From Pasteurellaceae bacterium 15-036681 (GTDB taxonomy: Bacteria; Pseudomonadota; Gammaproteobacteria; Enterobacterales; Pasteurellaceae), in NCBI GenBank assembly GCA_002002485.1, contig MQVI01000001.1, positions 1 through 64,000 on the forward strand: a stretch of DNA of 64,000 nt, in the 5' to 3' direction. This document shows, piece after piece, positions 1-8,881 of the stretch (positions are counted from its first letter, which is position 1; each line of letters starts with the position of its first letter). The notes under the pieces are model-generated. The model was not told the DNA's origin and ran no database searches. It saw only the letters and a program-made list of their open reading frames with translations. The translations under genes and the position numbers were made by a program.

Positions 1-168
1 GTTTTGCTGATGAAGTTATCCACGCCTACGCTACAGAACGAGTTTCTTCTCAAGGGGCGTTCAAGCTGTGGATAACATTATGCTTTGGTGTTGCTAGTGT
101 ACTATAAATTTAACATACAAGGGGCGTGTCAACGCACCGTTAATTTATTAATTGTTGCATTGGTAGGG

Positions 169-1272
<1,104 letters not shown>

Positions 1273-2559
1273 CTATTGTAATTTTGCTAAACGAATTGAA
1301 ACAGCTTGTTTGTGGGCTTCTAACTGTTCGGCGCTTGCCATTAATTCTACGGTTTTCGCTAAATCCTTAAAGCCTTGTGGGGTAAGTTCTTGTACTGTCA
1401 TTCGTTTGCTGAAATCCGCTAATCCTAAACTTGAGTAGGTTTTAGTGTGGGCGTAGGTTGGTAGCACGTGGTTGGTTCCACTTGCGTAGTCGCCCATACT
1501 TTCAGGGGAATATGCGCCTAAGAAGATTGATCCTGCGTTGTCTAAAAATGGCAATAGGCTACGAGCATTTTCAACCTGTACCACTAAATGTTCAGGGGCG
1601 TATTCATTGCTGATTGCTATACATTGCTGTAAATCTTCGGCAATAAAAATTCGGCTGTGAGCAAGGGCTTTGCAAGCGGTCTCTTTTCTCGGTAATTTTG
1701 CAAGTTGTTGTTCAATCGCTTGTTCGGTTTGCTCGGCTAATTCTTGGCTTGGGGTAACTAAAATCACTTGGCTATCGGCACCATGTTCTGCTTGTGAGAG
1801 TAGGTCGCTTGCCACAAAATCAGGATCGGCAAATTCATCGGCTAACACTAACACTTCAGACGGACCAGCAGGCATATCAATACTTGCACCATTAATTAAT
1901 TGGCTGACTTGGCGTTTCGCTTCAGTTACAAAGGCATTACCGGGCCCAAAGATTTTATCCACTTTAGCCACCGTTTCTGTACCTAATGCCATAGCACAAA
2001 TTGCCTGTGCTCCGCCGACAGCATAGATAGTGTCGATACCACATAGGTTTGCTGTGTAGAGAATTTCATTGGCAATTGGTGGCGGTGTGCAAAGTACCAC
2101 TTTTTTACAGCCCGCAATTTTGGCTGGAGTCGCAAGCATTAATACCGTTGAGAATAGCGGTGCTGAACCGCCCGGAATATATAAACCCACACGATTAATC
2201 GGGCGAGTAACCACTTGGCAACGCACGCCTGCTTGGGTTTCGATATCAACAGTTTGTGCTTTTTGCGCCTCGTGGAAAGTAGCTATATTACTCTGTGCAT
2301 TTTGAATGGCTTGTTTAAGTTCTTCAGGTACTTTTTGCACCGCTTGGACGATCTGCTCTGATGATACTACAAGGCTTTCTAATTTCACCTTATCGAATTT
2401 TTCAGTGAGTTCAAACAAGGCTTTATCGCCGTTTTGTTGCACTTGGCTAAAGATATTTTCCACCGCGATTTTGATGTCGTTTGAGGCTGAAATCGCAGGG
2501 CGAGTGAGGGCAGCTTCTCTTTCTTTATCGGTTAAATTGTTCCAGATTAATGTTTGCAT
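1273..2559 (-). CDS. hisD: histidinol dehydrogenase
   Basis: Oxidises L-histidinol to histidine in two NAD-dependent steps, a zinc enzyme of the cytoplasm. The 428 residues match the usual length. Visible family features are the glycine-rich VGLYIPGG stretch, the signature region from [12 protein letters not shown] to [23 protein letters not shown], and the C-terminal [11 protein letters not shown] segment with a conserved histidine. The ATG is preceded by AGGAAATAAAT. It lies downstream of hisG across an unusually long 228-bp gap that holds palindromic repeats, and upstream of hisC. No damage is seen. Confidence 0.97.
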   Translation of the reverse strand: MQTLIWNNLTDKEREAALTRPAISASNDIKIAVENIFSQVQQNGDKALFELTEKFDKVKLESLVVSSEQIVQAVQKVPEELKQAIQNAQSNIATFHEAQKAQTVDIETQAGVRCQVVTRPINRVGLYIPGGSAPLFSTVLMLATPAKIAGCKKVVLCTPPPIANEILYTANLCGIDTIYAVGGAQAICAMALGTETVAKVDKIFGPGNAFVTEAKRQVSQLINGASIDMPAGPSEVLVLADEFADPDFVASDLLSQAEHGADSQVILVTPSQELAEQTEQAIEQQLAKLPRKETACKALAHSRIFIAEDLQQCIAISNEYAPEHLVVQVENARSLLPFLDNAGSIFLGAYSPESMGDYASGTNHVLPTYAHTKTYSSLGLADFSKRMTVQELTPQGFKDLAKTVELMASAEQLEAHKQAVSIRLAKLQ

Positions 2560-2579
2560 ATTTATTTCCTATATATTCT

Positions 2580-2787
2580 TAAAATGCTATTTTTTCGATC
2601 GGGTGCCCTTCTGAGCCCCCTGAACGACTTTGAATTTGTAGGAAAAATTTAGTGTTTGAGCTTGCGTAGCAAGCGAGTTTTAAATTTTTCCGTTAAGCAA
2701 ATTCAAACAAAGTGAAGTATAGGGGCGAAGTAGGGTCGCCTTTCTTTGGTTACTTTCTTTGGCGAAGCAAAGAAAGTGACAAAAGGT
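2580..2787. repeat. palindromic repeat block in the hisG-hisD gap
   Basis: The 228-bp gap inside the his operon holds nested inverted repeats. From outside in they are TTTGAATTTG/CAAATTCAAA (2629-2638 and 2698-2707), GGAAAAATTTA/TAAATTTTTCC, and GCTTGC/GCAAGC. A second hairpin at 2752-2777 has arms ACTTTCTTTG/CAAAGAAAGT. There is no ORF of note. This looks like a small non-autonomous palindromic element or compound REP inserted into the operon. Confidence 0.7.
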
Positions 2788-3687
2788 TTACTCCATCATT
2801 TTTTCAATTGGAAGAACAAGAATTGAACTTGCTCCAGCTTCTTTTAACTTCTCCATCGTTTCCCAGAATAAATTCTCTTGGCTCACAACGTGCATTGCCA
2901 CTTTATTATCATCGTGGGCAAGCGGAAGAATGGTTGGGTTTTCTACGCCAGGGAGCAGAGCAGTGATTTGCTCAAGTTTATCTTTCGGGGCGTGTAACAT
3001 AATGTATTTACTTTCAGAGGCTTGTTGAACGCCTTGAATTCGGGTTAGTAATTTATCGACAAGGGCTTGTTTTTCAGTAGGGAGAGGTTCAGAACGTTGG
3101 ATTAAGCAGGCAGTTGAGCGGTAGATAACTTCAACTTCTTTTAAGCCATTTGCTTCTAAGGTTGCACCCGATGAAACTAAATCGCAAATTGCAGTTGCGA
3201 GGCCTGCGCTTGGGGCAACTTCAACAGAGCCGTTGAGTAAACAACTTTTGAAAGGCACGCCTTGTTGTTTCATATAGCGTTTAAGTAGATTAGGGTAAGA
3301 GGTTGCAATACGAGCATTGGCAAGATCTTGAATACCGCTATAATTACGGTCTCTATCAATAGCGAGGGATAAACGGCAACCGCCAAAATCTAGCGTGCGT
3401 AATTTTTTATACTCGATACTTTCACCAGCGGCTAAACGTCCGAGCTCTTCCTCTTCTAATACGTTTTCACCAATAATACCTAAATCAACAACGCCATCAA
3501 AAACTAAGCCCGGAATATCATCATCGCGCACGCGTAAGATTTCAATCGGTAAGTTTTCAGAGTAAGCAATTAAGCGCTGCTCATTCCAAGTGATTTTCAC
3601 CCCACACTGTTTGAGTAATTCAGCACATTCTTTGCTAAGTCGGCCTTTTTTTTGTAACGCAATGCGTAATCGTTGTGTGTTTGACAT
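2788..3687 (-). CDS. hisG: ATP phosphoribosyltransferase, long form
   Basis: Catalyses the committed step of histidine synthesis, joining ATP and PRPP. At 299 residues it is the long form: a catalytic part (residues 1 to about 220, including [12 protein letters not shown] and the [14 protein letters not shown]-binding region) followed by an ACT-like C-terminal domain (about 225-299) that in this family binds histidine for feedback inhibition. It is the first structural gene after the hisL leader and attenuator, so it is expected to respond to histidyl-tRNA charging as well as to feedback. Its stop codon abuts a repeat-rich 228-bp gap. Confidence 0.97.
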   Translation of the reverse strand: MSNTQRLRIALQKKGRLSKECAELLKQCGVKITWNEQRLIAYSENLPIEILRVRDDDIPGLVFDGVVDLGIIGENVLEEEELGRLAAGESIEYKKLRTLDFGGCRLSLAIDRDRNYSGIQDLANARIATSYPNLLKRYMKQQGVPFKSCLLNGSVEVAPSAGLATAICDLVSSGATLEANGLKEVEVIYRSTACLIQRSEPLPTEKQALVDKLLTRIQGVQQASESKYIMLHAPKDKLEQITALLPGVENPTILPLAHDDNKVAMHVVSQENLFWETMEKLKEAGASSILVLPIEKMME

Positions 3688-3716
3688 ATTAAATTCCTAT
3701 TTTTTTATTAGATTTT

Positions 3717-3755
3717 AGATAAAGAAAAACCCCTCGGAATTGCTTCCGAGGGGTT
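3717..3755 (-). terminator. his attenuator terminator
   Basis: A perfect 12-bp stem (AACCCCTCGGAA with its complement, loop GCAA on the transcript) is followed by TTTTTCTTTAT. The upstream segment 3777-3793 contains CGGAAG...CTTCCG, which can form a competing hairpin that shares TCGGAAG sequence with the terminator. This is the arrangement expected of a leader-peptide attenuator. Confidence 0.92.
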
Positions 3756-3816
3756 GATGTTTTGCTCTATGCGTACTCGGAAGTCTATCTTCCGCACACG
3801 CCAAATGCCCGAAAGA

Positions 3817-3861
3817 TTAATCAGGTAAATGGTGGTGGTGATGAGTACGAATAAAGGTCAT
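3817..3861 (-). CDS. hisL: his operon leader peptide
   Basis: A 14-codon ORF preceded by GGAGAA reads MTFIRTHHHHHLPD and stops with TAA. Five consecutive histidine codons (CAT CAC CAC CAC CAT) are the hallmark of the his leader peptide. Ribosome stalling at these codons when charged tRNA-His is scarce is the known control mechanism. It lies 130 bp upstream of hisG, just before an attenuator hairpin. It is too short for routine ORF calling. Confidence 0.95.
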   Translation of the reverse strand: MTFIRTHHHHHLPD

Positions 3862-3956
3862 AATCTGTTCTCCAAAATTGAATGTTTGTGAATTTAATCG
3901 AAAATTTGATCGCTTGCAATACTTTTTACACAAAAGAGTAAAATTTTTTATAAAAA

Positions 3957-3985
3957 TAGCAAACGATTGCGTAAATTGCTATAAT
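3957..3985 (+). promoter_or_regulatory. PurR-type operator and -10 element of purC
   Basis: TAGCAAACGATTGCGT (3957-3972) matches the purine repressor consensus ANGCAAACGNTTNCNT at almost every fixed position. It overlaps the -35 region of a promoter whose -10 is TATAAT (3980-3985). This placement fits repression of purC by PurR with hypoxanthine or guanine. It is a consensus match only. Confidence 0.7.
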
Positions 3986-4017
3986 CAGCCGTCTTTCTTT
4001 TCTAACAGGAAATTGCT

Positions 4018-4875
4018 ATGCAAATCAGTCTAAAAAAAATCTATTCCGGTAAAGTGCGTGATCTGTATGAGATCGATAATAAACGAATGTTAATGGTCGC
4101 GACCGATCGTTTGTCGGCGTTTGATGTGATTTTGGATGATCCAATTCCGCGTAAAGGCGAGATTTTGACCAAGATTTCAAATTTCTGGTTTGATAAACTT
4201 TCGCATATTATGCCAAATCATTTCACGGGGGATTCTGTTTTTGATGTATTACCAAAAGAAGAAGCTGAAGCGATTCAACATCGTGCAGTGGTTTGCAAGC
4301 GTTTAACGCCTGTAAAGATTGAGTCTATTGTGCGTGGTTATCTAACAGGAAGTGGTTTAAAAGATTATCGAAAAACTGGCACAATTTGTGGTTTAGCTTT
4401 ACCAGAAGGCCTAGTTGAAGCAAGCAAATTACCACAGCCAATTTTTACACCATCAAGTAAAGCGGAAGTGGGCGATCACGATATTAATATTAGTTATGAA
4501 GAGTGTGAACGCCAAATTGGGCCGGATTTAGCGAAACAAGTCAAAGAAGCTGCAATAGCGCTTTATACTGAAGCTGCAGAATATGCACTCACCAAAGGTA
4601 TTATTATTTGTGATACTAAGTTTGAATTTGGTTTAGATGAAAACGGTGTATTAACTTTAATGGATGAAGTTTTAACGCCTGACTCAAGTCGTTTCTGGTC
4701 GGTAGAAACCTATCAAGAAGGTACAAATCCACCATCATTTGATAAGCAGTTTGTGCGTGATTGGTTGGAAAACAGCGGTTGGAATAAACAAGCACCTGCA
4801 CCAAAAGTACCAACAGATGTGATTGAGAAAACAGTAGCTAAATATCAAGAAGCCTTGGATTTATTGACGAAATAA
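4018..4875 (+). CDS. purC: phosphoribosylaminoimidazole-succinocarboxamide synthase
   Basis: Joins aspartate to CAIR with ATP to give SAICAR in purine synthesis. The 285-residue protein shows the family pattern: YSGKVRDLYEI near the N-terminus, DRLSAFDV, the RGYLTGSGLKDY segment, the SSKAEVGDHD motif, and DEVLTPDSSRFW. The gene is monocistronic. The start follows an AACAGGAAATTGCT ribosome site, and a PurR-type box lies just upstream. A hairpin terminator follows the stop. Confidence 0.97.
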   Translation: MQISLKKIYSGKVRDLYEIDNKRMLMVATDRLSAFDVILDDPIPRKGEILTKISNFWFDKLSHIMPNHFTGDSVFDVLPKEEAEAIQHRAVVCKRLTPVKIESIVRGYLTGSGLKDYRKTGTICGLALPEGLVEASKLPQPIFTPSSKAEVGDHDINISYEECERQIGPDLAKQVKEAAIALYTEAAEYALTKGIIICDTKFEFGLDENGVLTLMDEVLTPDSSRFWSVETYQEGTNPPSFDKQFVRDWLENSGWNKQAPAPKVPTDVIEKTVAKYQEALDLLTK

Positions 4876-4960
4876 AATAGCTATAATTCGTTTCTAACAT
4901 TCATCATTGTAGCTTAAGATATTTCAAGCGGTCTGTTTACAGCTAAATTTTGCAAATGTG

Positions 4961-5006
4961 CTCAATAGCCTCACTCAGTAAAGATTGAGGCTATCGAGTA
5001 TTTTTC
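4961..5006 (+). terminator. terminator after purC
   Basis: Inverted repeat ATAGCCTCA (4965-4973) and TGAGGCTAT (4986-4994), flanked by CTC/GAG, followed by a run of T at about 5000-5005. It lies between purC and the convergent lipoprotein gene and may serve both. Confidence 0.65.
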
Positions 5007-5022
5007 CTGCTACACCATACGC

Positions 5023-5472
5023 CTAGCTTTCTCTACACTCCAACCATGGAGTGCTATTTTTGTAATAAATAGAACTCCCCTCACTGGCAATTAAATTAAT
5101 ATAGTAACCTTCAATAGGGGTATATGAACGATAAACCACTTCAAAACGAGAGCCACTTGCATTAAGTACTTTATTTTCAATATGATCAAATGGTTGTGGC
5201 TTACCACCATCTAATTGGAAATAAAAGCCAAAATTATCTTTTAAACGACTCTCTTTTGAAAGAGGAAAATAGCTCGTTAAATAAGAACTTGAACCTGTTT
5301 CAAAGTTACGACAACTGTAATCATAGCGTTTATAATCTACTCTTTTTTGGAGCTCAGTTTGGCTAATGTTATTCTTCAAATAACCAACTTTTTGAGTTTC
5401 GGTTACTTTTGAAGTGCAAGCAAATAACCCTAAAAGCGTTGAGGTGAGTAAAATCAGTTTAAGTTTGTTCAT
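5023..5472 (-). CDS. hypothetical lipoprotein
   Basis: A 149-residue protein with a lipoprotein signal peptide: KLK, a hydrophobic stretch, then the lipobox LFAC with the lipid-bearing cysteine at residue 19. It should be anchored in the envelope. The mature part has charged and aromatic residues and two further cysteines (YSCRN and PWLECRES near the C-terminus) that could form a disulfide. I do not recognise the family and assign no function. It diverges from the SWIM-protein gene and converges on purC. The ribosome site is weak (TCGGAA). Confidence 0.75.
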   Translation of the reverse strand: MNKLKLILLTSTLLGLFACTSKVTETQKVGYLKNNISQTELQKRVDYKRYDYSCRNFETGSSSYLTSYFPLSKESRLKDNFGFYFQLDGGKPQPFDHIENKVLNASGSRFEVVYRSYTPIEGYYINLIASEGSSIYYKNSTPWLECRES

Positions 5473-5588
5473 AGTAAAATTCCGAGAAATAAACGTGAAT
5501 TAAGCGTGCTATAATAACCGAAATCGTGGCTACTGCAACAGCTGGGCATATTGTACAGAGTTTCATTTCATAGAGTGAAAAAATTATA

Positions 5589-7094
5589 ATGAGCATTCAA
5601 AAGATCATTTCTAGCGTGGGAGATACCATAGCAGAACGAGGCTTAAACTATTTTAAACAAAATAAGGTCACGTCGTTGCAAAAAATCAAATCTACTTGGT
5701 TAGCTAAAGTTGATGGAAATGCTCCTTATTACGTCAAACTTACCCTAAATAAACATGGTAATTTATCTAGAGCTGAATGTACTTGCCCTTATGAATACCG
5801 TTGTAAACATATTGCAGCAGTATGGTTTGCCGTCTTGGCTCAATCAGAAAATATTAAACCAACACCAACAATTCCCGATAGCTCTTTGGAGAAGGAATCT
5901 TGTATTAAACAATTAAGAGAGATTTGCAATCGCTATGCAAGAGGTTGTGATTATTGGGAATCACGCCGTTTTGCAAATGAGTTAGAGCCATTTGTTTATG
6001 AATCAGAACATTTATCTACTGAAACTCAGTATAACTTGTTGAAAACATTCTATAATCGAGTTAGCACCATTATGCAGCGCTCTGACGATTCCGATGGTTT
6101 GATAGGTGGTTTATTGGATGAGGCCATTTATCAACTAAATCAGCTTTATACTCGTACCCAAGATATAGCCTTACGTAAGCAGGTTGAGCAAACGTGGAAA
6201 AAATGGATAGATGATCCTGAAAATTTTTGGCTGACAGAAACGACTGGGATTCTTACTCATTGGCAAAATGCAATGAATCAATCTAACCGTTCGCAACATG
6301 TTTTAGCTTGGATTGAGCAATTTGAAAAAACGGCTGAATCATATTACCAATATCAGATTGCAGAATGGCGTTATGAAGCATTAAAACATCAAGATTCACA
6401 ACTAGCCTCTAATTTTTTACAAGAGCATTTAGATATCCCTCTGTTACGCAATATTGCGATAGAAGAATTGACTGCTGAAGAAGAGTATACAAAAGCCGAA
6501 AACTTACTGTTAGAGGCTATAAATAATAAATCTCATCGTATATATGAAAAAGAATGGCGGGAATCTTTATTAAATATTGCACAGAAAACCAACCAGAAAG
6601 ATAAAGCGATTGTATATGCGGAAAAGCTAATTTTAAGTAACCACGAACAACTACATTTGCAGGCATATCAAGCTCTTAAGTCAGCTTGTACAGCAGAACA
6701 ATGGGAAAGTGAAGTTGCTAAAATTGAAAAATATCTGCTAGATAATCATTGCCTGCAACAATTAGCATATTTCTTCGTTCTGGAAAAAGCGTTTGATAAA
6801 TTAAAGGCATTGCTACTATCAAGTCAAAATATCTTATTGATTTCAACTTACACAGCAAAAATTCCTAAAGCAGAACGTGAAGAGGTTGTATATCACTGGC
6901 TTGAGCAACTTGAATTATCTATGAAAGAGTTAAAAGACCGTAGAAAATACGCTCAATGGGTTCGTTCTGCCAATAGCTTACTAAGAAAATATCCTTATAT
7001 TCACGACAAATTAGTCAGAATAGCAGAAAATTTTAGACTGACTTATAAGCACAGAATTGCATTGATTGAAGAGCTAAAAAATCTGAAAATTTAG
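5589..7094 (+). CDS. SWIM zinc-finger protein
   Basis: A 501-residue protein with a SWIM zinc finger near the N-terminus: C64-x-C66-x5-C72-x-H74, in the context CTCPYEYRCKHIAAVWFAV. SWIM fingers bind nucleic acid or protein. The remaining 400 residues are rich in helical segments with regularly spaced alanines and leucines, which suggests TPR-like or other alpha-alpha repeats. No helicase motifs are seen, unlike SWIM-SNF2 proteins. It stands alone, divergent from a lipoprotein gene and convergent, at a distance of 4 bp, with a DUF72 gene. Its role is unknown. Confidence 0.85.
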   Translation: MSIQKIISSVGDTIAERGLNYFKQNKVTSLQKIKSTWLAKVDGNAPYYVKLTLNKHGNLSRAECTCPYEYRCKHIAAVWFAVLAQSENIKPTPTIPDSSLEKESCIKQLREICNRYARGCDYWESRRFANELEPFVYESEHLSTETQYNLLKTFYNRVSTIMQRSDDSDGLIGGLLDEAIYQLNQLYTRTQDIALRKQVEQTWKKWIDDPENFWLTETTGILTHWQNAMNQSNRSQHVLAWIEQFEKTAESYYQYQIAEWRYEALKHQDSQLASNFLQEHLDIPLLRNIAIEELTAEEEYTKAENLLLEAINNKSHRIYEKEWRESLLNIAQKTNQKDKAIVYAEKLILSNHEQLHLQAYQALKSACTAEQWESEVAKIEKYLLDNHCLQQLAYFFVLEKAFDKLKALLLSSQNILLISTYTAKIPKAEREEVVYHWLEQLELSMKELKDRRKYAQWVRSANSLLRKYPYIHDKLVRIAENFRLTYKHRIALIEELKNLKI

Positions 7095-7098
7095 TAGG

Positions 7099-7938
7099 TT
7101 AAAACAAACTCTGTTGCCCAACTAAAAATTCAGGCTTTGGTTTTACTTGAAAACCATATTCCGCTAAATAGCCTTTTAAGGTTTCAATATTGTAAAAGGA
7201 ATGGTTATTTGTGGTGTTTTGAAAATAGAGATAGAGCCGATCAAATTCTTCCTTTCGTTGATCGAGCATTTTCGCCAAACCTTGCAATTCCGCATCACTA
7301 TAGCGATAGTCATGTTGCTCTTGTGCCGATTGCGCTTTCCACCAGTTAGGATTTCGTCCATGCAAACGCAGATAAACAGTGCGTTGGTTTGGGTAAAAAT
7401 GAAAAGCGGGCAAGCCGATATTTTGCGGATAATCAACATTACACCAAATGAGATTTTGCTTATCTTGAAAATAGTCCAACACCGATTGTGTATGCCAACT
7501 ATTGTGGCGAAACTCAATCGCAAGGGGATAATCTTCAAACCATGACACCAATTCAGCAAGATAGTAACGGTTAGCGTGGTTACGCTCAAAACTCGACGGA
7601 AATTGAATAAAGAGATTTGCCAAACAGTTTTGTTCACTAAGAGCTTGCAAACTTTCCAAAAAAGCCACCGCTTGTTGCTTAGTGGCGGTGCGCTTATGGC
7701 TAAAATCTTGATGAAGTTTCACCGAAAAGCACAACCGCCCCTGCGCCTTTTCCACCATACCTTGCAAGGTCTTATAACCAATAGGCGCATGAAAGCTACT
7801 ATTGATTTCAATAGTGTCGTAATGCTGGCTATAAATCGACAAAAATTCGGACTTATCTGTACCAAATGGATAGAGCGTACCGAGTAAGTCGGTATCGCTG
7901 TAACCGCCAGTGCCGATGTAGATGTGGGGGAAGTTCAT
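7099..7938 (-). CDS. DUF72 (YecE-like) TIM-barrel protein
   Basis: A member of the DUF72 family of TIM-barrel-like proteins, whose biochemical role is not settled. Visible family features are IYIGTGGYS at the N-terminus, the EINSSFHA strand, FSVKLHQDFSH, LFIQFPSSF, PLAIEFRHNSW, and VYLRLHGRN toward the C-terminus. I choose ATG 7938 (MNFPHIYIG, 279 residues) because the family begins close to the first strand. The frame also allows an ATG at 7965 but neither has a strong ribosome site. REP-like repeats follow immediately upstream on the other side of the start. Confidence 0.88.
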   Translation of the reverse strand: MNFPHIYIGTGGYSDTDLLGTLYPFGTDKSEFLSIYSQHYDTIEINSSFHAPIGYKTLQGMVEKAQGRLCFSVKLHQDFSHKRTATKQQAVAFLESLQALSEQNCLANLFIQFPSSFERNHANRYYLAELVSWFEDYPLAIEFRHNSWHTQSVLDYFQDKQNLIWCNVDYPQNIGLPAFHFYPNQRTVYLRLHGRNPNWWKAQSAQEQHDYRYSDAELQGLAKMLDQRKEEFDRLYLYFQNTTNNHSFYNIETLKGYLAEYGFQVKPKPEFLVGQQSLF

Positions 7939-7960
7939 CTTAATCTTATTCTTTGAATAG

Positions 7961-8010
7961 CCCACAGCTTACGCTGTAGGTTAAGCATAATGTTGTCCCT
8001 TTGGGACAAG
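7961..8010 (+). repeat. REP-like unit 1
   Basis: Two consecutive hairpins. The first has stem CCCACAGC-TTAC-GCTGTAGG (7961-7980), then TTAAGCATA, then TTGTCCC-TTT-GGGACAA. It has the same architecture as units at 8024-8081 and 8813-8870 but lies in the opposite orientation. Confidence 0.8.
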
Positions 8011-8023
8011 TTAGAATTTATAA

Positions 8024-8081
8024 TCAAATCTCTCGTGCCAAAGGCACGATACTATGCTTAATCTAAGGCGTAAGTCTTAGG
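8024..8081 (-). repeat. REP-like unit 2
   Basis: On the minus strand it reads CCTAAGAC-TTACG-CCTTAG, ATTAAGCATA, then TCGTGCC-TTT-GGCACGA and GAGATTTGA. It is nearly identical to unit 3 at 8813-8870 on the far side of the two-gene HEPN/nucleotidyltransferase cassette. Confidence 0.82.
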
Positions 8082-8093
8082 ATTATGAAAGAG

Positions 8094-8387
8094 CTATTGT
8101 AAAATTTCATATTGTTGCTCAATAATCTGTCTAAATCTTTCATCAGTTGTTGCCCAATCCACAATATCCACTTTCCAAGTAAGATCTGATTCAGAAAAAG
8201 CATCGCTTAAATCTGCGTGAATTGCTAAAGAGAGCGGTTGATCAGTGATGATCGCTAAATCTAGATCAGAATAAGGCTTTGCAGTCCCTTTCACTCGAGA
8301 GCCGAAAGCCCAAACTGAATATTCAGGCACATACTGTTGCAAAATAGCTTTTACTATTTGCAATTCTTGTTCAGTGATTGTTAGCAT
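8094..8387 (-). CDS. MntA-like minimal nucleotidyltransferase
   Basis: A 97-residue minimal nucleotidyltransferase. The catalytic signature is complete: G29-S30, ten residues, then D41-x-D43 (FGSRVKGTAKPYSDLDLAI), with a third acidic residue in WKVDIVDW (D74). In HEPN/MNT modules such proteins act as antitoxins by adenylylating the HEPN partner; in Haemophilus the equivalent HI0073/HI0074 pair was characterised structurally. It overlaps the 3' end of the partner gene upstream (8371-8790) by 17 bp, so translation is coupled. No assay result can be inferred for this copy. Confidence 0.88.
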   Translation of the reverse strand: MLTITEQELQIVKAILQQYVPEYSVWAFGSRVKGTAKPYSDLDLAIITDQPLSLAIHADLSDAFSESDLTWKVDIVDWATTDERFRQIIEQQYEILQ

Positions 8388-8790
8388 TTAAACGTTCTTG
8401 CAGAGATTGTTGTAAAAATTTCACTTCTTCCAGAAATTGAGGAATACCTTCAACAACTTGGAGAGCAATATCTTCATCATAGGTATGACTTGTACGACTA
8501 CGCATATCCCTATATTGTTTCCAATTTTGCCAATTTCCTAGCAACAGAGATTTTTCATTACCCGTACGAATTAAATCTTGAAAAGCCATTCCATCAAACT
8601 CTTGCGGATTTGCTGAAGTCAGCTCTAGATAACGTTTTAACATTTTATGACTGATTTCATAAGTAAATTCAAAACGCTGAATTAACCCATCACGGATTTG
8701 AAGATCGCTAATATCCGTTTGATAGCGGCTCAACCCTTCGTCAAGGCGTGCAACCGCTCGATTTAAAGGGGTAATATCAAATTCTGTCAT
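8371..8790 (-). CDS. HI0074/HepT-like HEPN protein
   Basis: A 139-residue helical protein of the nucleotidyltransferase substrate-binding (HI0074) family within the HEPN superfamily. It contains R97-x4-H102-x-Y104 (RSRTSHTYDE), the RX4-6HXY pattern that in HepT toxins forms the RNase site and carries the tyrosine adenylylated by MntA. Helical segments such as FEFTYEISHKMLKRYLE fill residues 38-56. The gene precedes and overlaps the nucleotidyltransferase gene. The pair is flanked by near-identical REP-like units, which suggests a cassette. Toxin activity is inferred from the motif, not shown. Confidence 0.86.
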   Translation of the reverse strand: MTEFDITPLNRAVARLDEGLSRYQTDISDLQIRDGLIQRFEFTYEISHKMLKRYLELTSANPQEFDGMAFQDLIRTGNEKSLLLGNWQNWKQYRDMRSRTSHTYDEDIALQVVEGIPQFLEEVKFLQQSLQERLNANNH

Positions 8791-8812
8791 TTTTATAATC
8801 CTTTTACATTAC

Positions 8813-8870
8813 TCAAATCTCTCGTGCCAAAGGCACGATGCTATGCGTAACCTAGGGCGTGAGCCCTAGG
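8813..8870 (-). repeat. REP-like unit 3
   Basis: On the minus strand it reads CCTAGGGC-TCAC-GCCCTAGG, TTACGCATAGCA, then TCGTGCC-TTT-GGCACGA and GAGATTTGA. It is the most perfect of the three units. It lies between metH and the HEPN gene and could act as the metH terminator or mRNA-stabilising hairpin. Confidence 0.82.
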
Positions 8871-8881
8871 CTAAAAGAGAA

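Noticed and set aside
3-107. Plus-strand open frame entering from the window edge, 34 codons ending in TAA at 105-107.
   Set aside because: It might be the 3' end of a neighbouring gene, but it is short, matches no family I recognise, and the upstream part is outside the window.
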